Origin: Trichosphaerium sp. ATCC 40318
Taxonomy: Eukaryota; Discosea; Flabellinia; Trichosidae
Direction of reading: 5' to 3'
Assembly: GCA_038496445.1 (NCBI GenBank)
Contig: JALMLS010000404.1
Location: 1 to 64,000 of the forward strand
DNA length: 64,000 nucleotides
This document shows positions 54,269 to 64,000 of the stretch, one piece after another. Within the stretch, counting starts at the first letter, position 1. The number at the start of each line of letters is the position of its first letter. The notes under the pieces were generated by a model. It searched no databases, was not told the DNA's origin, and worked only from the letters and a program-made list of their open reading frames with translations. A program made the translations under genes and the position numbers.

Positions 54269-55814
54269 TTACTTTTCGTGCAACTTCTTCATAGCCTCTG
54301 ACATGAGGTTTGTATCAGCTTCTAAGTTTTTCATCTTCATTTGTCTTAGTACAATAGCAGCTTCTTCTTTTTTGTCATTCTTTGCGCAGATAGCCAACTA
54401 TTAAAGAGAGCGTCAATACACAAAAAGAAAGATGAAAAGAAAAACTTGTTTTGATATTCTGACACTGCTCAAAGTTCTTAAAAATAAGCTAGTTAGTACG
54501 CACCATTAAAGCGTATGTGTATGGGGATGGCTTATAGTCATCACGTTGCATGTCAATGTAATAATCCATAGCACGTCTAATCTTGCCGTGTTTACCAAGA
54601 ATCATAATCACTGTGTTGTAATCTTCAAGCTAAACGAAACAAAATGAGTTTAAAGAGAGAACGAAACATGTAAAGTCCACGTAGTGCCCATTGCACTACG
54701 CACTCACAAAAATGAAAGATACAATATTACGTACTCTAGGTTGTAGACCGTTAGTTTCCATCTCATTGAGCAAAGTTGCTACCTCTACAACTTTTTTACC
54801 GCGATTGCAAAGGTCAAACAACATCTCGTAAGTCTCATATGTTGGTTTTAAGTCACGTCTCATTTCGTCTTGTCTGATCTTCATAAAGTCTGAGAAGAGT
54901 TTATTTGCAGAATCAAAACGTGGTGCGAGTTTGATCAAGATATTGTAAGCTTTTGTAGTAACTTTATATTCGCCCTTCTTTGTCATAGTTAAAAGCTCCT
55001 TTCTTGCAAAAGTGAAATCAGCAAGCCCTTCAGCGCTTTCAAGCCATAACTTCATTTTATCATCAGCTGACTCCTTTGCTTCAAGGTACTTTGCTTTAGC
55101 TTCCTCTAAAACTAAGTGTAAGCATCCAAAGAGGCCAAAGTAACCGGTTTGATAAAAACGATGCGATTCTACAAAAAAACACGTTTACGTGCAAGAAAAA
55201 ATAAACGCGACGAGGGAAATGCCAAGGAGTACCTTTTCTCTTCTTCTCTTCTGCTTCTTTCTTTTTTTTTGCGGCAGCAGCAACTTTTTTCTTTTCAGCT
55301 GCTGACAATCCGTCATCTTCACCATCTTCGCCGCCTTCTTCGCCATCGCCGGATGCTTTTTGTTTCTTTTTGGCAGCAACTTTACGTTTAATCTTATCCG
55401 TTACGCTCATTGCCTTTTTCTTTGGTTTTTCCTCCTCCTCAGTTGGTTTTGCGTCCTTCTCTGTTGTATTGGCTACATCTTTAGTTTCATCTTTCTTCTC
55501 TTCCTTTTTTTCAGTTTCTGGGTAGATTAGTGAGCGCCTGAGCGTTTAAGAAGCGGGAGGGATAAATTGACAATTTTTTAAAACCTACCTTCTTTTTTAT
55601 CTTCGAAAAGGCGTGGAGTCACTTGGTACTGGCGAATTTGAATCTTTTTACATGCGAAAGCGCGCAAATACGCTGATTGTTGGTTTGTCTGATTAGATGC
55701 GACAATAGAGTGTACAGATCGCCTGTGTGTAGGAATAGTGTTCTTTTGTGCTACTTGAACTTTGCGAACATTTGTTCGAGACAAATACGCTCCACGGCAT
55801 GTTAGACGCTGCAT
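54269..55814 (-). CDS. mitochondrial pentatricopeptide (PPR)-like protein
   Basis: About six exons. The N-terminus MQRLTCRGAYLSRTNVRKVQ is Arg-rich and lacks acidic residues, so it is probably a mitochondrial transit peptide. A long Lys/Glu-rich region (KKEEKKDETKDVANTTEKDA; KAMSVTDKIKRKVAAKKKQK) follows. The second half has helical repeats of PPR type: YKVTTKAYNILIKLAPRFDS, LKPTYETYEMLFDLCNRGKK, EVATLLNEMETNGLQP, LEDYNTVIMILGKHGKIRRA, MQRDDYKPSPYTYALMV and NDKKEEAAIVLRQMKMKNLE. It ends MKKLHEK at 54269. PPR proteins bind organellar RNA. The long charged linker between transit peptide and repeats is unusual. Confidence 0.78.
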
Positions 55815-56641
55815 TATGTTGTGTTACGCAAATTGCTAGTGTTTTTTCGTTAGTCAGTTGAAAATTGAGAATAATACACTGAGCGTTTGTGAGCTCACGT
55901 AAGACCGCCTAGGCACTTCAAAAAAGAAGCTTTTATTGCAAAATAATTGTTTCAAAAGACACGCGTACCAAGTCGAAGATAATGGCTTATTTATTATCGC
56001 TGGCAAGCTACAAAGCTCAGGCAGTAATTAAAAAGCTTGACTTGATTTCTGTTCCGTATTTCAACGCAAAAAAACGCTAATCGTAAAACAGCAACAGGTA
56101 CAACAAAGTTGAACATACAACCCTGTACGCTGTACCGTAGTACGTCATAAAAAAATTTGAAACGGTTTCAGCAACACTAACCGATAATAAGCAGGACTTC
56201 TTGAATTCATGGTGCGGTACAATAAGCAAACGTCACGTGATAAAAATGCACGTATACGCCTGTTAACGCTGTACAACTTCACTGAAGCTTTTGTTGCCAC
56301 ATTACAAAAACACCAAACACCACCAATTTAAAAGCAAGCGGAACATATGATATTTGAGGAATAAATCCTGGCGAGATGCATCATGCATTTTGGACTTTGC
56401 AGAAAAAATGCACGATGCATCGATTCATGTGAATCTCCAAGTCGTGAACGCGTTCTACTATATCGCTCTTAGATGTCTCAACACCAGAGTCGTTTTACAC
56501 AGGGTATAGTGCATCGAGGAGTGTCGAGTTTTTTCTGAACATTCAGCTCCAAATATAACTTTATAAGAATAGAACATCACGTGAACAAAGATACTGCATC
56601 ACTCGAACATAATCAAACAACAATCATACCAACAACAACAA
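55815..56641. other. divergent intergenic region, about 0.8 kb
   Basis: Between the PPR gene (minus) and the methyltransferase gene (plus). CACGTG sites near 56235 (TCACGTGATAAAAA) and 56577 (TCACGTGA, 65 bp before the ATG) may be regulatory. A short repeat of ATGCATCATGCA and ATGCACGATGCATCGAT lies near 56375-56425. No gene. Confidence 0.5.
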
Positions 56642-58050
56642 ATGCAATCTGAACAATTTACGGAGAGAGTACTTGGAGAACTAACTGGAACTCTTGGAGT
56701 GTATCAACTTTACATTGGCCATAAACTAGAGCTATGGACAAAGGTAAAAGGAAGTAATATCCAGTAATGCTGACACACTTAAGCTCCGAGATGCTGGCTC
56801 AGTTACCGCCAAGGAATTTGCGTCAATAGCAAACTGTAACAAAAGATACATTAAAGAATGGCTCCGTGCTTGCGCCACTTTTGGATATATTACTTATGAT
56901 GCATCTACCAAGTCGTTCAAGCTTCCTGAAGGTCATGCGATATCTCTTTGCGATAAGCTAAATCCAAGTTACGTTGGTTCTTTCACGTGCTGGTACTGGA
57001 CTACATTTGCTTATTGATTTAACTCCTTCAAAGGATGGCTGCGCTCAATGTACTACCTAAACTTCTCAACGCTTTTAAAAATGGTGGTGGTGTTCCTTAT
57101 GAAGACTATGGAGCCGATTGCATTGAAGCAGTAAGTCAAATATAACTCAGTCACACACTCATCTTTAATAGATTGGGGGAGCAAACTTGCCAATGTACAC
57201 CAATGAACTTAGTGATTGGCTTACCAAACTGCCGGATATTCACACCAAGCTAGAAAAAGGTAAAAAAAATAAAAAACGTATTGAATCTAACCAGTATTGT
57301 AGGCGGTAAGATTCTAGATGTTGGATGTGGGACAGCTGTATCTACCATAGCAATGGCAAAAGGTTTGCGTTACATAGCCCTTCCAGCTTAAATTGATATA
57401 ACTTTAGCGTATCCAAAGTCCTCTATTGACTGTCTAGACTGCGATGAACCTTCCATTGCCCAAGCAAAGATCAACATTGAAAAGGAGGGACTCAAGGTAG
57501 CGTTAAAACCCTTGTATTTCGACAATTAAAAATAATTTTGATAGGAGCGTATTAAAATACACACGTGTTTTGCTGAACAAGCAACTATTAATAAAGAGTC
57601 AGTGGATCTTATTACTTTCTTTGAATGCGTTCATGACATGCATAATCCAGTTGAAGTGCTGAAGAGCGTTAAGCAATTCTTAAGCCCAGGAGGTAACGTT
57701 TTTTTTTTTCTCAAAATATTCTTCTTCTTGTCATTAACGTTATTTTGATAGGCGTGGTTCTCATAGCAGATCAACGTGTTGAAGATAAACTTGAGAAAAT
57801 GTTGCCTAAATCACCTGACGGCGCTGTGACTTCTTTTTCGGAGGACGACAAGAACTTCATGGGAAGACTATGCTATGGTATTAGCGTGATGCACTGCTTA
57901 CCACAATCTATGGTATTTGAAAATTCTGCTGCTATTGGAACATGCTTCCACGCTTGCACTGTCAAGAAGCTTGCAAAGAAAGCAGGGTTCAGTGGTGTTA
58001 AAGTAGTACATGAAAACGCGTTCTGGAGGTTTTACCGCTTAGAACAATAA
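56642..58050 (+). CDS. SAM-dependent methyltransferase with N-terminal winged helix
   Basis: Exons read MQSEQFTERVLGELTGTLGV and YQLYIGHKLELWTK (56642-56743), then a winged-helix-like region (SVTAKEFASIANCNKRYIKE; LRACATFGYITYDAS; FKLPEGHAISLC), and the catalytic Rossmann domain: motif I KILDVGCGTAVSTIAMA, acidic loop CLDCDEPSIAQAKINI, post-II LITFFECVHDMHNPVEVLKS and LSPGGVVLIADQRV. It ends with CTVKKLAKKAGFSGVKVV and FWRFYRLEQ. A GCGTA in place of the usual GCGTG appears in motif I. The layout matches the winged-helix SAM methyltransferases of bacterial and protist type that act on small molecules. The substrate is not predictable. No signal peptide. Confidence 0.85.
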
Positions 58051-58622
58051 ATAGCTTGTTTTACGTTCAAACAGTGTTAGTTGAAGCGAGTTTCAGCGAA
58101 GAGAATTGTTAAAACGACTCTATATGCGTCAGTTCGTCTGTATGGTCTTAGATTTGTTTCCCAACGATAACGAATAAGAGATTTAGAACGATTAACACTC
58201 GATTTTAGCGTGAAGTGCGTTTTGGCTTAGTTTCAAGCGCGTGGCATGCCACGCGGCAGAAGAACCCGTGAGACTTCAACAGCAGTCAACATTCAAAAAA
58301 CATCCTGTTTTCGCCCTGAACTGTTTTATTAACTCAAGGAGTAGTCTGAAAAAAGCGCCTATGAAATGGGTTACTGTAACAAGCGCTTTTTCGCTTAAAA
58401 AATCAACTTGCAGTTCAGATAAAGAGCAGTTTTTATCTATGAATTTTACGCTAAAATAAATTTAATAATAGCTCTTTTCACACGAGTTCACTCTCGACAA
58501 CAACAACTCTCTTAGTCTTATTTAGACTAGTTTATGGACGAAGGTGGTGATACAGATAGTTCTTCTTCTTCTTACCTACTAAACTACGCGCGAAAGAAAA
58601 AACAAAAACAAACACTAAAAAC
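58051..58622. other. intergenic, 5' flank of eEF2
   Basis: A 72-codon plus frame at 58241-58459 has no motif and is not called. The 5' UTR of eEF2, including TTCTTCTTCTTC at 58560-58571, lies in the last part. Confidence 0.45.
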
Positions 58623-61600
58623 ATGGTAAGACGATACTATCTAATACTTTCATGCGTTCTAAGTTAATTATAGAAAAACGTAAACAAACTCCTCTCAAAC
58701 CAAACCAACATTAGAAATTTGTCCGTCATCGGTACGTACTACTCTGTTTAAATCGTGTCGCATTGTTTTAACATTAAAAATAGCCCATGTCGATCACGGC
58801 AAAACTACTCTCGTAGATAACTTCCTGTACCGTGCCGGTATGGTGCGCAAGCAGGATGTAGGTGAGAAGCGTGGCATGGACACCACGAAAGAAGAACAAG
58901 ATCGCATCATTACGATTAAATCGACTGGTGTGTCTTTAGTATTTACTAAAGACAAAGAAGACTACTTGATCAATCTTGTCGATTCTCCCGGGCACGTGGA
59001 CTTTTCATCGGAAGTCACTGCTGCTCTACGAATAACGTACGTATACTTGGCTTTGTTTGGGGGATAAATCAGCGGAGATACTTTTTGTTCATGAAACTTC
59101 TTTTTTTGTGGTTTTTTTGTGGAAATTTTTTCTGTTCTCTGTTTTTTTTCTTCTCTTGGTTGTAACTTCTTTATTCTAGTGACGGCGCACTTGTCGTCGT
59201 AGATGTCATTAAGGGCGCATCGGTACAAACCGAAACGGTAACGCGCCAAGCTCTAGGAGAGCGTATCCGCCCTGTTCTGCATGTTAATAAAGTAGACCTC
59301 TGCATTATTAAGAACTGGGATCTGGAAGACATTTACATCCAACTTGAAAGCATTGCAGCGCAGATGAACAACTTATTTAGTACTTACGAAGATGAGCTTC
59401 TCGGAGACGTATCAGTACATCCCTTAAAGGGAACCATGTCTTTTGGTATGACCTCAAGCTCAAAACTTCTTATTTTTTCTACTTTTTTTTTCTTCAACTT
59501 AGTACTCCTTGTCTGCCTCTTAAATTTTCTCGTCTTTTGACTCATGTGAATGCTTAGGATCTGGTAAAATGGGTTGGGCTTTTACTCTTCCTTCTTACGC
59601 AAAGATGCTTGCAAAGAAAATGGGCTCTGACCCTCAAAAGGTTCTTCGCCGATTGTGGGGTAACAAATACTATGATCCTGAAACCAAAAAGTTCAATAGT
59701 ACTGGTGTTAGTAAATCCGGTAAACCTCTTCAACGTTATTTCGTAAAGGTATGTACAGACCGTCCTAGCGCTTTTTGAAGATTTTTTTCATTTCGTCTTT
59801 TTTTCTCAGTGTCGAGTAGTGGTACTTATTTTTTTAACTTTAGATGGTCTTGAAGCCTATACAGAATGTATACAAATGGGCTGAGGCTAACGAAACGGAA
59901 AAACTGTTTAAGTTCTGTGATAGTTGGGGTATTAAACTCAAACAGTTCGAAAAGGAATTCCGTGGATCTAGTCTTGCGAAAGCCATTCTTATGGAATGGT
60001 TACCAGCTGGAGAAAACATTGGTAGTAAGTAGAAGTTCAAGATTGTTGAACGAACTTTTTTAATTTGTTTGGTTTTTTTTTTTATCACTTTTTTGCTAAT
60101 CTCCTTTGTTAATAGATATGATGATTGAGCACTTGCCTTCACCTATCGTAGCACAGAAATACCGTGTAATGAACCTTTACACTGGTCCTCAAGACGACGA
60201 ATACGCAAAAGCTATCCGTGACGCCGATCCTAATGGCCCTCTTATGGTTTTTGTTTCGAAGCAAGTTCCAACTCAAAACTACAGAAACTTTGTACGTTTT
60301 TTAACTCGCTTGACATTGCTTTTATTGTTTACTTGTTGTGCCCTCTCTGACCTTATTATGTCTAGATTTGCTATGGCAGAGTCTTCTCTGGTACAGTAAA
60401 AACAGGAGCGAAAGTCTTTGTTCTTGGTAAAGATGTTTCTGAGCCTGGTTCTAAGAGTATTCGAAAGTCTACAATTAGTAACTCTTTCCTTCTCAAAGGT
60501 AAAGATTATGAGGCTTGTAGTTCGTTACCTTGTGGTAATATTGTCGGTCTCGCTGGTATTGATAAGTCCCTACTCAAATCAGGTACGAGAAATGCTTTGA
60601 AGCACTTTTTTTTTCACTTTGTTCTCGTTTTTTGAAGTTGGATTTTGTTCTAAATTTCTACCCCGTAGGAACTGTTACCGATGGTAAATTGGCTTTCCCT
60701 ATCGCTCCTATGAAGTTCAGTGTCAGTCCTATTGTTCAAGTGGCTGTAGAACCAAAAGATCAAGGCCAGAGAAAGAAATTTACTGATTGCTTGAAACTCC
60801 TAATTAAGTCAGATCCTTGCTTAAAAACTTTCATCGATCCTTCAACTGGTACGCCTCGTCACATTGAAACAAACTTTATACATGTACATGTACTGACAGT
60901 ATTTTAATAGGTCAATTCATTATTGCAGGTGCTGGAGAACTCCACATCGAAACCAGTTTGAACGACCTCAGAAAGTTCCTTGGAGATGGTGTTGAAATCA
61001 AGACATCCACACCTCTGGTCAGTTTCTCTGAAACTGTAACTACAGAATCATCCCAAGTCTGCCTTGCCAAGTCTGCTAATAACCATAACCGTCTTTACTT
61101 CACTGCTGAACCTATGGATGAAAAGACCATCAAGGCTATCGATGAGTACGTTGAACAAAAAAAGAAAAAGACTTTTCCAAAATTTTCTTTCGAACAAATG
61201 AACAAACTCTGACTCTCTTCTTTAGTGGTACTATAGCAAACGAAGGCACTGACAAAGCTCGTGCATCTTTACTCGTACGTGAGTACGGTTGGGATAAAGG
61301 AGAAGCTCAGCGTATCTGGTGCTACGGTCCTGAAAATACCGGTCCAAATGTCGTCGTTAACAAAACGGCTGGTATCTCATACTTGAACGAAATCCAATCT
61401 CATGTTGCTATGGGTTTCAATTCAGCTGTTGCACCTACAGGAATCCTCTGTGGTGAACCTCTCCGTGGAGTTAGGTTTAACCTTACTGATGCTAAGTTAC
61501 ACCCTGATTCTATTCATCGTGGACCTGGTCAAATCATTCAACCTACTCGTAGAGCCATGCATGGTGCACAACTCTGTGCTCGTCCTAGAATAATGGAACC

Positions 61601-62061
61601 TTGGTATCTAGTCGAAATAGAATGTCCTTTCAAGTCACTAGCTCAAGCACGTTCTATTATTCAAAAGAGACGTGGATACGAAGAGGAAGCACGTACGTAC
61701 AATTTTTTGTAAATTCGGAAAAAAAAAAAGAAAAAAAAACAACCAATGCTTCTTGCTTTTCTCCATCTTCTTTTATCACGTGATACTCATGTTTTTTATA
61801 GTTCCTAAAGAAGGTACTCCATTGTACGTTCTCCGTGGTTTCGTACCTGTCATTGAGAGCTTTGGATTCACTGCTGCTTTGCGTGAAGCAACACATGGTG
61901 AAGGTTTCCCTACTATGATTTTCTCACACTGGGCTATCATTGATAAAGATCCTTTCGACCCTGAAGGAAACCTTGCTAGTAAAATAGTAGCTGAAGTTCG
62001 CAAACGTAAGGGTATGCCTGAAGAAATACCTGTACTTGGAAAGATAGTTGACAAGCTATAA
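58623..62061 (+). CDS. translation elongation factor eEF2, divergent
   Basis: A GTPase that moves tRNA and mRNA through the ribosome. A start codon alone forms exon 1 (58623-58625), followed by about twelve exons. Motifs: G1 [20 protein letters not shown], switch [18 protein letters not shown]3 [21 protein letters not shown]4 [24 protein letters not shown], domain [14 protein letters not shown], domain [22 protein letters not shown], domain [22 protein letters not shown], the diphthamide loop HRGPGQII, and domain [21 protein letters not shown] ending KIVDKL. The diphthamide His is kept but the canonical HRGGGQ is HRGPGQ, and the N-terminus before [14 protein letters not shown] is only about 14 residues. 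The overall identity looks lower than between typical eEF2 proteins, so it may be a fast-evolving or paralogous form. Confidence 0.9.
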
Positions 62062-62409
62062 TTCCTCTGACGAGCACTCACAATCATTATAAAATCCCAA
62101 TCGAAAAAAAGTTCGGAAATCTGAAGACCCATTTAACAAGGTTCTCTGTGGCTTTTTTTAATGTAATTGGCTGCAGAAACCTCGCTCAAATCACTCAAGT
62201 TGCAATAAAATAACTTTTTAGTTTAATCTAAACACGACTTTGTTTATTCCCTAGTACTCGTACTTCAGATCATTGTGTATACCACAAGCCAATTGCAATA
62301 TGAACACTTGATAATTGTAACATAGGCAAAGTTGTTAAAAGAGACTAAAATTTAGCTAACTGGTTTTTTTTTTATGTCAAACTACAATTTAGAGGCCTAT
62401 TTTCTTTTT
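62062..62409. other. convergent 3' intergenic region
   Basis: Lies between the 3' ends of eEF2 (plus) and the small membrane protein (minus). No gene seen. Confidence 0.5.
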
Positions 62410-62778
62410 TCAGTTATTTGGTCCAATGGCGTAAATGATGATTTTGAAAGATACAATAAGAAAACCCCAAAAGGCAAAGAAAATCCCAAAGCTTCTTGCT
62501 AGAACACCCATCATACTTAATTTCTTATCAGGCTCTTCATCTCCAAAAAACATGCTCTCAATGATTGCCGAGCCCCACGTTACACTACAATCTACCTTAT
62601 AAGCCAATATTAATATTAAAACATTTTATAATGTACATAAGGCGATTCCAAAGCTTCCCAAGATTGTTCCAGTCATCACAACCGCGCAAAATGTAATCCA
62701 TAATAAATTAAAACTCTGTTTTCGTGGTGCTCTTTGTTGCTGAAAACGGATATTTACGGTTGTTTTTCGTACAAACAT
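62410..62778 (-). CDS. small membrane protein, two TM segments
   Basis: The first exon starts MFVRKTTVNIRFQQQRAPRK at 62778 and contains a TM segment (LLWITFCAVVMTGTILGSFG). After an intron around 62608-62645, whose donor I could not fix without a frame problem, the second exon reads KVDCSVTWGSAIIESMFFGD, EEPDKKLSMMGVLARSFG and a second TM segment (FFAFWGFLIVSFKIIIYAI). About 110 residues. Family not recognised; the two TM helices with a conserved-looking polar loop suggest an organelle or ER membrane component. Confidence 0.55.
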
Positions 62779-63170
62779 TGTCCGTTGCTGAATAAAACTT
62801 GGCAAATTTGTGGGAGGTTAAGCAATCTGTAATTTTCAAAACAAATCCGTATTACTTAATCAGGCTATGAAAGGCCTAGTATGCTTCTAAACAGTCAACT
62901 GCACATTCTGACCCTGTCATTTTTCATCACAAGAACATTGTTTGACGGACACATTCTCAGTATTGTGGTCATGATAATGCTTCCGTAATACGGCCATGAC
63001 ATTTCTACTCTGTGAATTGAACTAATCAATAGTACCCTCTATGAGTGATGTTCAAGTTTGTGACGTTCAAAGTGTAATTCCACCCAAAAAACATTGTTGC
63101 AAAGTGATGTTCAATGTGTTACATAAGCGGTTCTAAATTTTACTTGTAACAACTTCATCTAAGTGTTGCA
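62779..63170. other. divergent intergenic region
   Basis: 5' flanks of both neighbours. Two copies of GTGATGTTCAA (63050 and 63105) lie upstream of the 63171 gene. No gene seen. Confidence 0.45.
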
Positions 63171-64000
63171 ATGCTTCCCGTCAGTAAAAGAAACTTCATC
63201 GATTGTACACCATCAACCAATTTCCAACATCTACCCTCTGATGTATTTTTTACTATTGTATTTGATATGTCAAGTAACCCTATCATTATACCTATCCACA
63301 TGAAACGTGTATGCCATCTATTCTACAAGTTTGTATGTAGTGTATCAAACAATATAATAACTCGTCAAATGAAGCGTATTGGATGCCTTGACTTAAAGTG
63401 TTTGAAAGATCCTTCACAAACACTTCAACAGTTTTGGGAAAGAACAATTCCAGCATTGTATGATTATCCCGCTGTGCCTTTAAACAACCTTGCCAATACA
63501 CCCAATGAATTCTATAGGAGTATTGGTGACTTCAGGTTCAGTGCCAATGCCGTTCATTTGATACAACACTGCCTCGAATCCACGATTGTTGAGTACTTTG
63601 CAAATGGCTACTTTAACAAATACGAAGAAGCTAAACATGTTGAAGCTTTATCTACAAAACCCGCCAACAGTAAACTAGATATATCATTTAAAGGAGAGGC
63701 AGTTGAGTCTTTTGCAAACCTTTTTGGAGTTGAATACGATCCTGAAGACGATGACGAGTATAAAAGAAAAAATGATGACAAATTGAGCCAAGATGAAGAT
63801 GTTAGTGATGAAGAAGAGGACGATATGCTTGATACCGATAACAGTACTGACAATACTTTCTTAATTCTACTTTGTCTCATGCTGTTACTTAGCCAAGGAT
63901 ATGTTCAAGAACAAGAACATGCTTGAAGATGTGCCAAAGGAAGAACATACAAAAAGGTTTTCTATAAAACTGTTCTGGTATTGGATTTCTCAAGGCGACA
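63171..64000 (+). CDS. F-box-like acidic protein, 3' end outside window
   Basis: The ATG at 63171 starts MLPVSKRNFIDCTPSTNFQH, then a F-box-like segment (LPSDVFFTIVFDMSSNPIII; MKRVCHLFYKFVCSVSN). A middle part reads QQFWERTIPALYDYPAVPLN and FYRSIGDFRFSANAVHLIQH then CLESTIVEYFANGYF, which resembles the histone-fold alpha-2 region of H3-type proteins (RF-x-x-x-A-V-x-x-x-Q then A-L-V-x-x-F). An acidic stretch follows (EYDPEDDDEYKRKNDDKLSQ; DEEEDDMLDTDN). An intron at about 63843-63894 joins DTDN to KDMFKNKNMLEDVPKEEHTK, which stays open to the window end. The single-frame version would stop at 63926. The histone-fold similarity is by eye only. Confidence 0.55.

Noticed and set aside
1-64000. 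tRNA, rRNA or CRISPR features
   Set aside because: Scanning for B-box-like GGTTCGANTCC with a matching A box, rRNA cores and regularly spaced repeats gave nothing convincing. The LRR and YwqK repeats are coding.

Overview
The window is nuclear DNA of a unicellular eukaryote. Genes lie close together on both strands, nearly all protein genes are split by short introns (about 40-110 bp) with GT-AG ends, and the products include typical eukaryotic proteins (AP-3 sigma, Ras, eEF2, DDX3/Ded1 helicase, HMG-box, bromodomain, PPR, F-box). Many donors read GTAC(G) rather than GTAAGT. The gene mix (many F-box/LRR proteins, secreted and 7TM-like proteins, small introns) would suit an amoeboid protist such as a heterolobosean, but that placement is inference; nothing here fixes the species.

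Layout. (1) 1-15.3 kb is mostly conserved cell machinery: the 3' part of a ClpB/Hsp104 disaggregase, a mitochondrial bL35-like ribosomal protein hidden in short exons, a VTT/DedA membrane protein, an HMG-box DNA-binding protein, an F-box/LRR pseudogene, AP-3 sigma, a Ded1/DDX3-type helicase, a small membrane protein and a histidine-phosphatase family enzyme. (2) 15.9-26.2 kb is accessory: an F-box-like protein with YwqK/MORN-type repeats, a secreted-N-terminus multi-TM receptor-like protein, a long inverted repeat, an F-box protein with an Ig-like (BsuPI/CARDB-like) C-terminal domain, a secreted reprolysin/ADAM-type metalloprotease with a ricin-type lectin domain, and broken copies of the F-box families. 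(3) 26.7-32.6 kb returns to conserved genes: a starch-binding-module protein, a solo bromodomain protein, Ras and ornithine aminotransferase. (4) 33-53.6 kb is again accessory: a long F-box/LRR gene, more F-box debris, an N-acyl-D-amino-acid deacylase, two tandem paralogous type I membrane proteins, a secreted protein with RTX-like Gly/Asp repeats, a related secreted protein on the other strand with a duplicated 3' segment, a glycogen-binding (CBM48) protein and a proline-rich secreted protein broken by an in-frame TGA. (5) 54.3-64 kb holds a mitochondrial PPR protein, a SAM-dependent methyltransferase, a divergent eEF2, a small membrane protein and the 5' part of an acidic F-box-like protein that runs off the window.

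The notable pattern is two islands of lineage-specific extracellular and F-box genes with duplicates, frameshifts and truncated copies, set between stable housekeeping genes. This looks like rapid gene birth and death. The extracellular set could serve cell-surface recognition, predation or defence; that is inference. All exon limits were read by eye from reading frame and splice sites, so individual boundaries may be off.
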